Shown here: in pieces, positions 25,709 through 34,052 of the stretch
Layout: each line of letters starts with the position of its first letter
Position numbering within the stretch: position 1 is the stretch's first letter
Origin: Actinomadura nitritigenes
GTDB lineage: Bacteria > Actinomycetota > Actinomycetes > Streptosporangiales > Streptosporangiaceae
Length of the DNA stretch: 64,000 nucleotides
NCBI RefSeq assembly: GCF_017573545.1
Contig: NZ_JAGEOK010000001.1
Location: 496,001-560,000 of the forward strand
Reading direction: 5' to 3'
The notes under the pieces: model-generated
Seen by the model: the letters and a program-made list of their open reading frames with translations, nothing else
The model's database searches: none
Told to the model about the DNA's origin: nothing
Position numbers and translations under genes: made by a program

Positions 25709-26641
25709 TCACTGGGCGCACATGGCCCAGGCGGGGCCCGGCCTCGCCACCACCGCACGCCCGGCGTTCCCGCTCGCGGACCCGCCGCGTGCCGGGCGCC
25801 GCAGCGGGCCGGCCGGTTCCGCGAGCGCCGCCGTGGTCCGGCGGCTCTCCTCGGCCAGGGTCGCCGGGGTGACCCCGGCGAACGCCATGACGTCCCGATG
25901 CAGGTGGGACTGGTCGGTGTAGCCGCCGTCGGCCGCGACCCGCGCCGCGTCCTGCCCGGCGGACAGCCGGTGGGCGGCGCGGTCGAAGCGGACCAGCTTC
26001 GCAGCACGCTTGGGCGGCAGGCCGATCTGCGCGGCGAACCGGGCCCACAGGCGCTTGCGGCTCCATCCGAGTTCGGCCGCCAGCGTCTCGACCCGCAGCC
26101 GGCCGCGGGCGGCGACGATCCGGTCCCAGGCCCGGACCACCTCCGGGTCCGCCGCCGCCCTGTCCTCGTACCGGTCGGCGAGCAGCGTTTCGACCAGCGC
26201 GAAGCGGTCGTCCCAGGAGGAGGTCTCGCTCAATCGCTCGCTGATGAGCGACGCTCGCCGGCCCCACAGGTCGTCCAACCTGACCACGGCACCGCCCAGG
26301 TCGGCTGGGCCGACGTCCAGGACCGCACGGGCGACCACCGGGGACAGGCGCACCTGCACGCACGCGATGTTCTCGCCGCGCACCCGGACCGACCCGCTGT
26401 ATCCGAGCCCGCCGACGAGGCTTCCCTGGAACCGCCCGCCGGCGGCGTCCTCGACGATGGACGGCCCCGCACCGAAGTCGAGGGCGACGATCACGCTCGC
26501 ATGGGGGACGAGCCGGTGGTCCGCCGCGGTCTCGCCCCGGCAGAACCCGGCGAAGGCGACACCGGCCATCCGGCTGGGCCGATCGGGGTACGCGACGTCC
26601 CACACCGCCGCGTCGCCGGCTCCGTGCACGGTGGACCGCAT
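25709..26641 (-). CDS. AraC-family transcriptional regulator
   Basis: 310 residues. The ligand-sensing N-terminal part (1 to about 170) has no clear family. The C-terminal double helix-turn-helix runs LRVETLAAELGWSRKRLWARFAAQIGLPPKRAAKLVRFDRA, then AARVAADGGYTDQSHLHRDVMAFAGVTPATL, the latter the standard AraC second HTH. About 35 residues of Ala/Pro/Arg-rich tail follow. It is divergent from the alpha/beta hydrolase gene (114 bp apart) and upstream of the serine hydrolase gene, so either may be its target. Confidence 0.9.
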   Translation of the reverse strand: MRSTVHGAGDAAVWDVAYPDRPSRMAGVAFAGFCRGETAADHRLVPHASVIVALDFGAGPSIVEDAAGGRFQGSLVGGLGYSGSVRVRGENIACVQVRLSPVVARAVLDVGPADLGGAVVRLDDLWGRRASLISERLSETSSWDDRFALVETLLADRYEDRAAADPEVVRAWDRIVAARGRLRVETLAAELGWSRKRLWARFAAQIGLPPKRAAKLVRFDRAAHRLSAGQDAARVAADGGYTDQSHLHRDVMAFAGVTPATLAEESRRTTAALAEPAGPLRRPARGGSASGNAGRAVVARPGPAWAMCAQ

Positions 26642-26755
26642 CGCCCCATGCTAAGCGAGCCGAGAAACGGCGGACATTCGTACAAGCCACCGGCCTCCTT
26701 CTGCGGCGACAGTGACCTGTGACCGACGGGATCTCACCGAGCCGAGGGGAATGCG

Positions 26756-27523
26756 ATGCCGCAGACCGGTTCAGGCATGTACTGGGAAGAACACGGCCAG
26801 GGGCCGGCGACACTCGTCCTGTTGCCGGGCTTCGGCGCCTCGGCCGAGCTGATGGCCGGGATCGCGCGGCACCTGAGCGGATTCCGCGTCCTGGTCTTCG
26901 ACCTGCCCGGACACGGCCGGTCCGCCGGCGCGCCGGCGGACGGGAGGCTGCCCGCGCTGGCCGCGACCCTGCGCGAGGCGATCAAGGACGCCGGCGTCGG
27001 CGCCCACTGCCTGGCCGGCTGTTCTCTCGGCGGTGCGATCGCGCTGCGCATGGCGCTCGACCACCCGGACGAGGTGCGTGCGCTGATCGGCATCGTCCCG
27101 TGGAACGCCGCGGGGACGACCGCCGAGGACGAGGTGATCGCCGGCTTCGACGCCGTGTACGGCGACGCCGAGGCCCTCGCGCGGGGAGTCGCGGCGATCT
27201 CCGTGGACCCGTCGAAGACGTCGCCTCTGGCGGACAGCATGCTGACCGTCACCGAGCGGATGTGGCACGGCTGGCTCGCCGGAGGCGCGCTGACGAGCCA
27301 GGCCGACGAACTGCCGGGGCTGCGCGTGCCGTCCTGCTCCATCATCGGCGGCAAGGACGTCGTCGTCGACCAGGCCAAGCAGCTCGACGACGTGCGGCGC
27401 ATCCCGGGCGGGCGCGCGGTCCTGCTGAGCGACCTCGGCCACCTGTGCGGTCTCGAAATGCCCGACGTCGTCGCGAACGAGATCACCGCCTTCCTGCGGA
27501 CGGTGGACACGGGATCCGGGTGA
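26756..27523 (+). CDS. Alpha/beta hydrolase
   Basis: 255 residues with no signal peptide. The oxyanion motif LLPGFGAS, the strand VLVFDLPGHGRS and the nucleophile elbow GCSLGG (Ser90) are in order; IIGGKDVVVD supplies the acid and SDLGHLCGLEMPD the catalytic histidine. Closest in feel to esterases and 3-oxoadipate enol-lactonase-like hydrolases; substrate unknown. Divergent from the AraC gene, the natural candidate regulator. Confidence 0.88.
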   Translation: MPQTGSGMYWEEHGQGPATLVLLPGFGASAELMAGIARHLSGFRVLVFDLPGHGRSAGAPADGRLPALAATLREAIKDAGVGAHCLAGCSLGGAIALRMALDHPDEVRALIGIVPWNAAGTTAEDEVIAGFDAVYGDAEALARGVAAISVDPSKTSPLADSMLTVTERMWHGWLAGGALTSQADELPGLRVPSCSIIGGKDVVVDQAKQLDDVRRIPGGRAVLLSDLGHLCGLEMPDVVANEITAFLRTVDTGSG

Positions 27524-27618
27524 GGCGGGCGGGGTGTTGGGTTCGGTGACAAAGGGCGGGGTGACGGTGTGCGCTCCAGGCACATAACCGAGCGTGCCCG
27601 GTCGGCCATAATCCGTTC

Positions 27619-28470
27619 GTGCCCAGCAATGCCGCGCCCCCGCTGAACGAGGACTTCCGGCTGGTCGAGGGGCTCCGGAGGCAGCGGCCCGGGGCGGTCG
27701 GCCACGTCTACAACGTGTACGGGCCCGCGCTCGTCGAGTACGCGGAGGGGCTGCTCGGCGACCACGGGCGGGCGGTGCGGGCCGTGCGGGCGGCGCTGCT
27801 CGCGCTGCGGGCCGACGGGGCGGACGTCCCCGACGCGGGAACGTTCCGGGACTGGCTGTACGAGGTGGTCCGCGACGAGTGCCGCAGGCCGGAACGGGGG
27901 CGCAGGCGGATCGCGGTGATCGGGGCGGCGGCCGCGGCGGTGCTGGCGGCCGGGGTGGTGGCGGCGTCCGAGTCGGGCGGCGGGGACGGGGCGCCCCGGC
28001 CGGGGCCGACGGCGGCGGTGGCGACGCCGGAGCAGAGCCCGCCGCCGGTGACGGTCTCGCCCGCGCGGAAGGACGGGCAGGTGAGGAAGGACGAGAAGGA
28101 GAAAGGCGGGAAGGACGAGCCCGCCGGGAGGAGGCCGGCGAGGCACGGACCGCGCGGGGGCGGGTCCGGGCGGCTGGCGGTGAGCGACGGCGGGTGCCAC
28201 GGGCTCGGCGTCGCCGGGCTGCCGAGATCGTGCCCGGTGCGGCTGACGGCGATGGGCGGGACGGTCCGCTGGGCGGTCACGTCGGTGCGCACGTGGGGAG
28301 GGCGGGTCAGCGCGTCCGGCGCGGGGACGCTCAAGGCGGGGCGTTCGACGACGGTGACCGTGGTGGTCCGGCCGACGGTGCTCTGCTACGTCGGCGGGGG
28401 CGGCGGAGGGTCGGTCGCCTTCTCGCCGGGCGGCACCGCCACCGTCTCCTACACCTGCTGGCGCCGCTAG
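27619..28470 (+). CDS. Membrane-anchored sigma-70 region 2-like protein with external Cys-containing domain
   Basis: 283 residues. Residues 12-90 resemble region 2 of ECF sigma factors: LVEGLRRQRPGAVGHVYNVYGPALVEYAEGLLGDH followed by a TFRDWLYEVVRDECRR helix, but there is no region 4. A basic stop and one membrane helix (about 98-116) lead to a Pro/Lys-rich linker, then an external beta-rich domain with cysteines at CHGLG, SCPV, LCYV and TCWRR. It cannot act as an ordinary sigma factor. CATAAT (27607-27612) ends 6 nt before the GTG start, so a leaderless message is likely. Function unknown; a sensor or structural role is open. Confidence 0.65.
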   Translation: MPSNAAPPLNEDFRLVEGLRRQRPGAVGHVYNVYGPALVEYAEGLLGDHGRAVRAVRAALLALRADGADVPDAGTFRDWLYEVVRDECRRPERGRRRIAVIGAAAAAVLAAGVVAASESGGGDGAPRPGPTAAVATPEQSPPPVTVSPARKDGQVRKDEKEKGGKDEPAGRRPARHGPRGGGSGRLAVSDGGCHGLGVAGLPRSCPVRLTAMGGTVRWAVTSVRTWGGRVSASGAGTLKAGRSTTVTVVVRPTVLCYVGGGGGGSVAFSPGGTATVSYTCWRR

Positions 28471-28484
28471 TAGCATCACCCTCC

Positions 28485-29099
28485 ATGTCGCGAGCGATCT
28501 CCCGGGACCCTGATCGGCTGGTCCTCTTCACCGACGCCGTCGTGGCCATCGCCGTGACCCTGCTGGTCCTGCCGCTGGTCGACGTGGTGCCGGAGACGGT
28601 GCGCGGGCACGGGGCGTCCAGCGAGGTGATCACCGAGCACAAGGCGCAGATCTACAGCTTCCTGCTCAGCTTCGTGGTGATCATCCGCCTGTGGCTGGTG
28701 CACCACCGGACGTTCGAGCACATCCGCGGCTACACGCGCGCTCTGATGCTGTGGAACGCGGGGTGGGTGCTGGCCATCGTCGTGCTGCCGTTCACCACCG
28801 AGATGGTCGCCTCCTACTCCGCGCACGACCGCTTCACCATCGGGTTCTACATCGGCAACGTCCTCGCCGCGTCGGTGTGCCAGACCCTGATCACCGTGAT
28901 CTCCTACCGGGCCGCCGGGGTGGCGTCGGAGGACGACCCTCCGACGGCTGCGGCGATGCGCGGCGGCCTCTCCACCGTGGTGCTGCTGCTCCTCGCCCTG
29001 GCTCTGGGGGTCGCGTTCCCCCAGGTCTCCTACTACGGCCTGCTGCTGCTCTTCCTGGAGCCGCTGGTGAGCAGGGGCTGGCGGAAGGTGGGACTCTAG
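28485..29099 (+). CDS. TMEM175-family potassium channel-like protein
   Basis: 204-residue membrane protein with about six helices. The first helix carries RLVLFTDAVVAIAVTLLVLPL, the bacterial TMEM175 (DUF1211) signature normally written RxxxFSD; here Thr replaces Ser. Bacterial TMEM175 proteins are tetrameric K+ channels. A second copy lies at 61133. TAGCAT (28471-28476) lies 8 nt before the ATG, immediately after the upstream gene's stop, hinting at its own promoter. Confidence 0.82.
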   Translation: MSRAISRDPDRLVLFTDAVVAIAVTLLVLPLVDVVPETVRGHGASSEVITEHKAQIYSFLLSFVVIIRLWLVHHRTFEHIRGYTRALMLWNAGWVLAIVVLPFTTEMVASYSAHDRFTIGFYIGNVLAASVCQTLITVISYRAAGVASEDDPPTAAAMRGGLSTVVLLLLALALGVAFPQVSYYGLLLLFLEPLVSRGWRKVGL

Positions 29100-29198
29100 C
29101 CCCGGGACGGTCGTACCGGCGCGGCACGACGGGTATCCGGGCGAGTCCGGGGAAGGTTTCCGGTGGTCGGCACCGCCTCCGGAGACCGAGGAGCTGGC

Positions 29199-29984
29199 AT
29201 GGACCAACGGCCCGAGATCGACACGACCGTGCCGCATTCGGCGCGGATCTGGAACTTCCTCCTGGGGGGCACGGACAACTTCCCCGTCGACCGCCGGGCG
29301 GGCGAGCAGATCTTCCGGACCTTCCCCGGGATGGTCGACATGGCCCGCCGGTCCCGGCAGATGCTGACGCGGGTGGTGCGCTTCCTGACCGACGAGGCGG
29401 GGATCCGGCAGTTCCTCGACATCGGCACCGGCCTGCCGACCATGGACAACACGCACGAGGTCGCGCAGCGGATCGCGCCGGAGGCCCGCGTCGTGTACGT
29501 CGACAACGACCCGCTGGTGCTCGTGCACGCGAGGGCGTTGCTGACCAGCAGCCCCGAGGGCGCCACCGACTACATCGAGGCCGACGTGCGGGATCCGGAG
29601 CCGATCCTGGCCCAGGCCGCGCGGACGCTGGACCTCGATGAGCCCGTCGCGCTGATGCTGATGGGCATCCTCGGTCTCGTCGAGGACTACGGCCAGGCCC
29701 GCGACGTCGTCCGGCGGCTGATGGCTCCGCTGACGTCGGGCAGCTACCTGGCGGTCTACGACGGCACCGACGACGATCCGGCGTACATGGAGGCCATCGA
29801 GGCGTTCAACTCCGGGAGCGGCGCCGTCCCGTACACGCCGCGCAGTCCCGAGCAGATCGCCCGGTACCTCGACGGCCTGGACGTGCTGCCGCCCGGGGTC
29901 GTGCCCGTGACGCGGTGGCGCCCGGACCCGGACGGGGAGCTTCCCGCGGTGGCCTGCGCCGGCGGGGTCGCGCGCAAGCCCTGA
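29199..29984 (+). CDS. SAM-dependent methyltransferase (DUF574 type)
   Basis: 261 residues. The start PHSARIWNFLLGGTDNFPVDR is the hallmark of the actinobacterial DUF574/Methyltransf_19 family (SAR-x-x-D/N-x-x-LGG-x-xNF). The SAM site follows as FLDIGTGLPTMDNTHEVAQ and VVYVDNDPLVLVHARALL. These proteins are abundant in filamentous actinobacteria; substrates are unknown. ATG 29199 has GAGGAG 5 nt upstream and is preferred to GTG 29163. Confidence 0.9.
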   Translation: MDQRPEIDTTVPHSARIWNFLLGGTDNFPVDRRAGEQIFRTFPGMVDMARRSRQMLTRVVRFLTDEAGIRQFLDIGTGLPTMDNTHEVAQRIAPEARVVYVDNDPLVLVHARALLTSSPEGATDYIEADVRDPEPILAQAARTLDLDEPVALMLMGILGLVEDYGQARDVVRRLMAPLTSGSYLAVYDGTDDDPAYMEAIEAFNSGSGAVPYTPRSPEQIARYLDGLDVLPPGVVPVTRWRPDPDGELPAVACAGGVARKP

Positions 29985-30056
29985 CGAGAGCCCTGACGAG
30001 CGGGGGTCCACGCCGCCCTTACAGGCGTTTAACCCCCGTTGGGCCATGCTCGCCGC

Positions 30057-30719
30057 ATGCGTGTGCTGATCGTGGAGGACGAGCGGGTGCTCGCGGACAC
30101 GATCGCCGAGGGCCTGCGCGAGGAGGCCATGGCGGTCGACGTCGTGTACGACGGGGACGACGCGCTGGAGCGGGCGTCCTACACCGAGTACGACGTCGTC
30201 GTGCTCGACCGGGACCTGCCGACCGTGCACGGTGACGACGTGTGCCGGGAGCTCGCGGAGCGGCGCGGCCCCGCGCGGATCCTCATGCTGACGGCGGCCG
30301 GGGACGTCGAGGACCGGGTGGACGGGCTGTCGCTCGGGGCCGACGACTACCTGCCGAAGCCGTTCGTGTTCGGCGAGCTGGTGGCGCGGGTGCGCGCGCT
30401 GGCGCGGCGGTCGGGGGCGCCGGTGCCGCCGGTGCTGGAGCGCCGCGGGATCCGGCTGGACCCGCACCGCCGCCGGGTGGCGCGGGACGGCCGGGAGCTG
30501 CGGCTGACGAACAAGGAGTTCGCCGTGCTGGAGGAGCTGCTGCGCGCCGAGGGCGGGGTGGTGAGCGCGGAACGCCTGCTGGAGCGGGCGTGGGACGAGA
30601 ACATCGACCCGTTCAGCAACATCGTCCGGGTGACGATGGCGACGCTGCGCCGCAAGCTCGGCGAGCCCCCGGTGATCGAGACGGTCACCGGGTCCGGGTA
30701 CCGGCTGGAGGCGCGATGA
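30057..30719 (+). CDS. OmpR-family response regulator
   Basis: 220 residues. The receiver domain has the acid pocket VEDE (7-10), phosphoacceptor Asp51 in VVLDRDLP, Thr in MLTA and Lys in LPKPF. The C-terminal winged helix has RLTNKEFAVLEELLR and the TVTGSGYRLE hairpin. Forms a pair with the histidine kinase whose ATG overlaps its stop by 4 bp. ATG 30057 is preferred; a start at 30039 would add six residues with no support. Signal and regulon unknown. Confidence 0.93.
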   Translation: MRVLIVEDERVLADTIAEGLREEAMAVDVVYDGDDALERASYTEYDVVVLDRDLPTVHGDDVCRELAERRGPARILMLTAAGDVEDRVDGLSLGADDYLPKPFVFGELVARVRALARRSGAPVPPVLERRGIRLDPHRRRVARDGRELRLTNKEFAVLEELLRAEGGVVSAERLLERAWDENIDPFSNIVRVTMATLRRKLGEPPVIETVTGSGYRLEAR

Positions 30720-31930
30720 GCGTGCGCGGGAGGGTGCGCGGGCGGGTCCGGACGCCGCGGCTGAGCGTCCGGACGCGGCTGACGCTGGTGTACGGGTCGC
30801 TGTTCCTGGTGACGTCGGCGGTGCTGGTCGCGGTGATGTACGTCCTGACGGCGCGGACGCTGGACCAGCGGCTGCCGGAACGGACCGCCGCGGACCCACA
30901 GGTCAGCGCCCAGCTACGGATACTCGTGGCGAAGAAGGACCTCAGCCAGGTGCTGGCGCTGAAGGCGGAGGCGAACCGGCAGCTCGCGCAGCAGAAGCAC
31001 GACGTGCTGGAGCGGCTGCTGCAGACCTCGCTGCTGACGATGGTGGCGCTCGGCGTCCTCGCGGTGGTGATCGGTTACCTGGTGGCGGGGCGGATGCTGC
31101 GCCCGCTGCACAAGGTGACGGCGACGGCGCGGCGGCTGTCGGAGAGCACCCTGCACGAGCGGATCGCGCTGGACGGCCCGCAGGACGAGATCAAGGACCT
31201 GGCCGACACGTTCGACCGGATGCTCGACCGGCTGCACCGGGCGTTCGACGCGCAGCGCCGGTTCGTCGCGAACGCCTCGCACGAGCTGCGCACGCCGCTG
31301 ACGATCAACCGGACGGTGCTGGAGGTCGCCCTCGCCAGCCGGAAGAACCCGCCGGAGACCAAGGCGCTCGCGGACGTGCTGCTCGGCAACACCGAACGGC
31401 ACGAGCGGCTGATCGAGGGGCTGCTGCTCCTCGCCCGGTCGGAGCGGGAGCCGGCGTCGCGGACGCCGACGCCGCTGCCGGACGTGGTGCGCGGCGCGCT
31501 CGGCGACCTGGACGGGCGCACCGGCGAGGTGGACGTGGAGGCGCGGCTGGCGCCGGCGGAGGTGGCGGGCGACCCGGTGCTGCTGGAGCGGTGCGCGATG
31601 AACCTGCTGGAGAACGCGGTGAAGTACAACGTGCGCGACGGCCGGGTGTGGGTGCGCACGGGGGTCCGGGACGGGGAGGCGTTCCTGCAGGTGGTGAACA
31701 CGGGACGGCCCGTCCCGGCGCACGAGGCGACGCGGATCTTCGAGCCGTTCCGGCGGCTGCGGGCGGACCGGGTGGGGTCGGCGGACGGCGCGGGGCTGGG
31801 CCTGTCGATCGTGCGGGCGGTGGTGGGCGCGCACGGCGGGACGATCGAGACGGTCCCGCGGCGGGGCGGCGGGCTGTCGATCACGGTCCGGCTGCCCGCG
31901 GTCGGGCGGGAGGCCCTGGCCCCCGCGTGA
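30716..31930 (+). CDS. Sensor histidine kinase (HAMP, HisKA)
   Basis: 404 residues. Two membrane helices (about 23-45 and 104-124) enclose a short extracytoplasmic part of only about 55 residues. A HAMP domain follows (RPLHKVTATARRLSES), then the phosphoacceptor in ASHELRTPLT (His189) and an HATPase domain with NLLENAVKYN and DGAGLGLSIV. The small sensor region suggests it detects something in or near the membrane. Translationally coupled to the response regulator. Confidence 0.93.
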   Translation: MSVRGRVRGRVRTPRLSVRTRLTLVYGSLFLVTSAVLVAVMYVLTARTLDQRLPERTAADPQVSAQLRILVAKKDLSQVLALKAEANRQLAQQKHDVLERLLQTSLLTMVALGVLAVVIGYLVAGRMLRPLHKVTATARRLSESTLHERIALDGPQDEIKDLADTFDRMLDRLHRAFDAQRRFVANASHELRTPLTINRTVLEVALASRKNPPETKALADVLLGNTERHERLIEGLLLLARSEREPASRTPTPLPDVVRGALGDLDGRTGEVDVEARLAPAEVAGDPVLLERCAMNLLENAVKYNVRDGRVWVRTGVRDGEAFLQVVNTGRPVPAHEATRIFEPFRRLRADRVGSADGAGLGLSIVRAVVGAHGGTIETVPRRGGGLSITVRLPAVGREALAPA

Positions 31931-31977
31931 GGGCCGCGGCCCGCGCGAGACGTGCCCGGGGTGAGGGCCGGGGCGGG

Positions 31978-33825
31978 TCAGCCGGCGTGCTCCGCGGGCA
32001 GCGGCCAGGGCGGCGGCTGCGGCCAGTCGACGCGGCCCTCGGGACGGGGCCGGTCGGTGCCCGCGGTGAGCCAGCGGTGCACGACCTTGCCGGTGGCGTT
32101 GCGGGGCAGTTCGGGGATGAAGTGGACGTCGCGCGGCACCGCGTACCGGGCGACCTGCGCGTGCACGTACGCGCGGACGGACTCGGCGTCGAGCCGGGCG
32201 CCGGGGCGCAGCACGACGAAGGCGGCCAGGCGCTGGCCCCAGTCGTCGTCCGGGACGCCGATCACGGCGGCCTCGTGGACCTCGGGGAGCCGCAGGATCG
32301 CGTCCTCGACGTCGCGCGGCACGACGTTCTCGCCGCCGGAGACGACCATGCCGTCGGCGCGGCCGTCCACGAACAGCAGGCCGCGGTGGTCGATGTGGCC
32401 GAGGTCGCCGGTGGCGAGCAGCCCGTCGCGGACCTGCATCGGCTCGCCGCCGGTGTACCCCTCGAAGAGCAGCTCGTTCGCGGCGAAGATCTCGCCGATG
32501 GTGGAGCGGCCGACGCGGCGGCCGTCGGCGCCGACGATGACGAGCGAGGTGTTGCGCGGCGGGCGGCCTGCGGTGCGCGGGTCGATCCGCAGGTCGCGCG
32601 GGGTGGCGATGGACACCCAGGACGCCTCGGTGGAGCCGTAGACGTTGTAGAGCCGATCGCCGAACGCGTCCATGAACCGGGTGGCGAGGTCGCCGGGCAG
32701 GGCGGCGCCGCTGAGCGCGACGATCCGCAGGGACGAGGTGTCGTACAGCTCGCGCCGCTGCGGCGCCAGCTCCAGGATGCGCTGGAGCATGACGGGGACG
32801 GCGAACACGACGGTGTCGCGGTGGGAGGCGATCGAGCGCAGCGTCCGCTCGGGGTCGAACCTGCGGTGCAGGACGATCGGGGCGCGCAGCGCCCACGCCA
32901 TCTGGAGCGCGGCGTAGCCCCAGGTGTGGAACAGCGGCGCCTCGATGATCATGGTCTGCCGGGTGCGCAGCGGGATCCGGGAGGTCATCGAGGCCAGCGG
33001 CCACAGCCCCGGGCGGGGCGGGCGGCGGGCGCCCTTGGGACGGCCGGTGGTGCCGGAGCTGAGCATGATCGTCCGGCTCTGGATCTGCGGCGGGCCCGGC
33101 GCGGTCTCCGGCGCGGGCACCGAGTCGATGACCTCGTCGATGCTCGGCCCGGTCTCGGCGGTGCCGGGCGCACCGGCGACGGGCCCGGCGGGGTCGACGG
33201 CGGGCGGCGCGGCGACGGGCGCGGCCAGTGGGGTCCCCGGCCCGGACGGGCTCGCGGAGGAGCCGTCGGGCGAGCCGCCGCGCGGGCCGGGCCGGCGGTC
33301 GGCCCACAGCACGGTGCGGCGCAGCGCGATCGGAACCTCGGCCAGCAGCGGTGCGAACTCGGCGTCGGCGACGATCAGCGCGGGGCGCAGCTCGCCGAGC
33401 ACGGCGCGGATCTGGCCCGCTCCGAAGCCGGTGTTGAGCAGCACGACCTCGGCGCCGCGCTTGCTGCACGCGACGAGCGTCTCGACCATGCCGCGGTGGT
33501 TGCGGCACAGCACGCCGACGCGCGGGCGGGGGCCCTGCAGCGGCAGCCCGGCGGCGAGGCGGGTGGCGCGGTCGTCGAGCTCGCCGAAGGACAGCACGCC
33601 CGCGTCGTCGACCAGGGCCGGGCGGGACGGCGAGTGCGCGGCGGCGGCGGTGAGGACGCCGGCGAGGGAGGTGCCCCAGCGGCGCAGCGCGCCGAGCTGG
33701 CGGCCGACGCGGCGGGGCCCGCCGGACAGCAGCAGTCCCGTGCGCAGCAGCAGGGCGGCGAGGTCGCGGACGTGCCCGATCCGCCGGCGCAGCCCTGGCC
33801 GGTACACGGGCCTCGCGTGCGTCAC
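31978..33825 (-). CDS. Long-chain acyl-CoA synthetase (AMP-forming)
   Basis: 615 residues of the ANL superfamily: P-loop IMLSSGTTGRPKG, A5 region YNVYGSTEASW, A7 LLATGDLGHIDHRG and the C-terminal lysine in NATGKVVHRWL. Activates a carboxylic acid, most likely a fatty acid, to its CoA ester. An unusual Pro/Ala/Gly-rich insert (about residues 180-235) sits between the N-terminal subdomain and the P-loop and looks disordered. Divergent from fadA-fadB across a 227-bp region holding repeated operators, so the whole beta-oxidation set is probably co-regulated. Confidence 0.9.
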   Translation of the reverse strand: MTHARPVYRPGLRRRIGHVRDLAALLLRTGLLLSGGPRRVGRQLGALRRWGTSLAGVLTAAAAHSPSRPALVDDAGVLSFGELDDRATRLAAGLPLQGPRPRVGVLCRNHRGMVETLVACSKRGAEVVLLNTGFGAGQIRAVLGELRPALIVADAEFAPLLAEVPIALRRTVLWADRRPGPRGGSPDGSSASPSGPGTPLAAPVAAPPAVDPAGPVAGAPGTAETGPSIDEVIDSVPAPETAPGPPQIQSRTIMLSSGTTGRPKGARRPPRPGLWPLASMTSRIPLRTRQTMIIEAPLFHTWGYAALQMAWALRAPIVLHRRFDPERTLRSIASHRDTVVFAVPVMLQRILELAPQRRELYDTSSLRIVALSGAALPGDLATRFMDAFGDRLYNVYGSTEASWVSIATPRDLRIDPRTAGRPPRNTSLVIVGADGRRVGRSTIGEIFAANELLFEGYTGGEPMQVRDGLLATGDLGHIDHRGLLFVDGRADGMVVSGGENVVPRDVEDAILRLPEVHEAAVIGVPDDDWGQRLAAFVVLRPGARLDAESVRAYVHAQVARYAVPRDVHFIPELPRNATGKVVHRWLTAGTDRPRPEGRVDWPQPPPWPLPAEHAG

Positions 33826-33897
33826 CGCGCCTCCTCCGGTGATTTCGAGCCACGTTACCCACGAGCCCCCGGCCGAACAAGGGCGCCGCCCGGTCAG

Positions 33898-33938
33898 TGG
33901 TTACTGACGAGTAGCCTTTGTGGTTACCTGCGAGTAGC
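33898..33938. promoter_or_regulatory. Duplicated operator between acyl-CoA synthetase and fadAB genes
   Basis: TGGTTACTGACGAGTAGC (33898-33915) is repeated as TGGTTACCTGCGAGTAGC (33921-33938), 15 of 18 identical, 23 bp apart. Each unit is itself a partial palindrome with TAC near one end and AGTA near the other, and the first reads GGTTACTGACGAGTAGCC, symmetric as GGyTACT-nnnn-AGTArCC. A weaker third copy, GTTACCCACGAG, lies at 33854-33865, 46 bp upstream, twice the same spacing. A TetR-type fatty acid regulator is the likely binder (inference); none is encoded nearby. Confidence 0.6.
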
Positions 33939-34052
33939 ATCGCGGGTGCGGGCACTCGTGCCGCCCGATCGACGGCCATCCGTTCCAGACGCGCCGGGCG
34001 GCACGGGGCTCGACGCTTCCACCACACCGCCCATCCGCAGGGAGGACGACCC

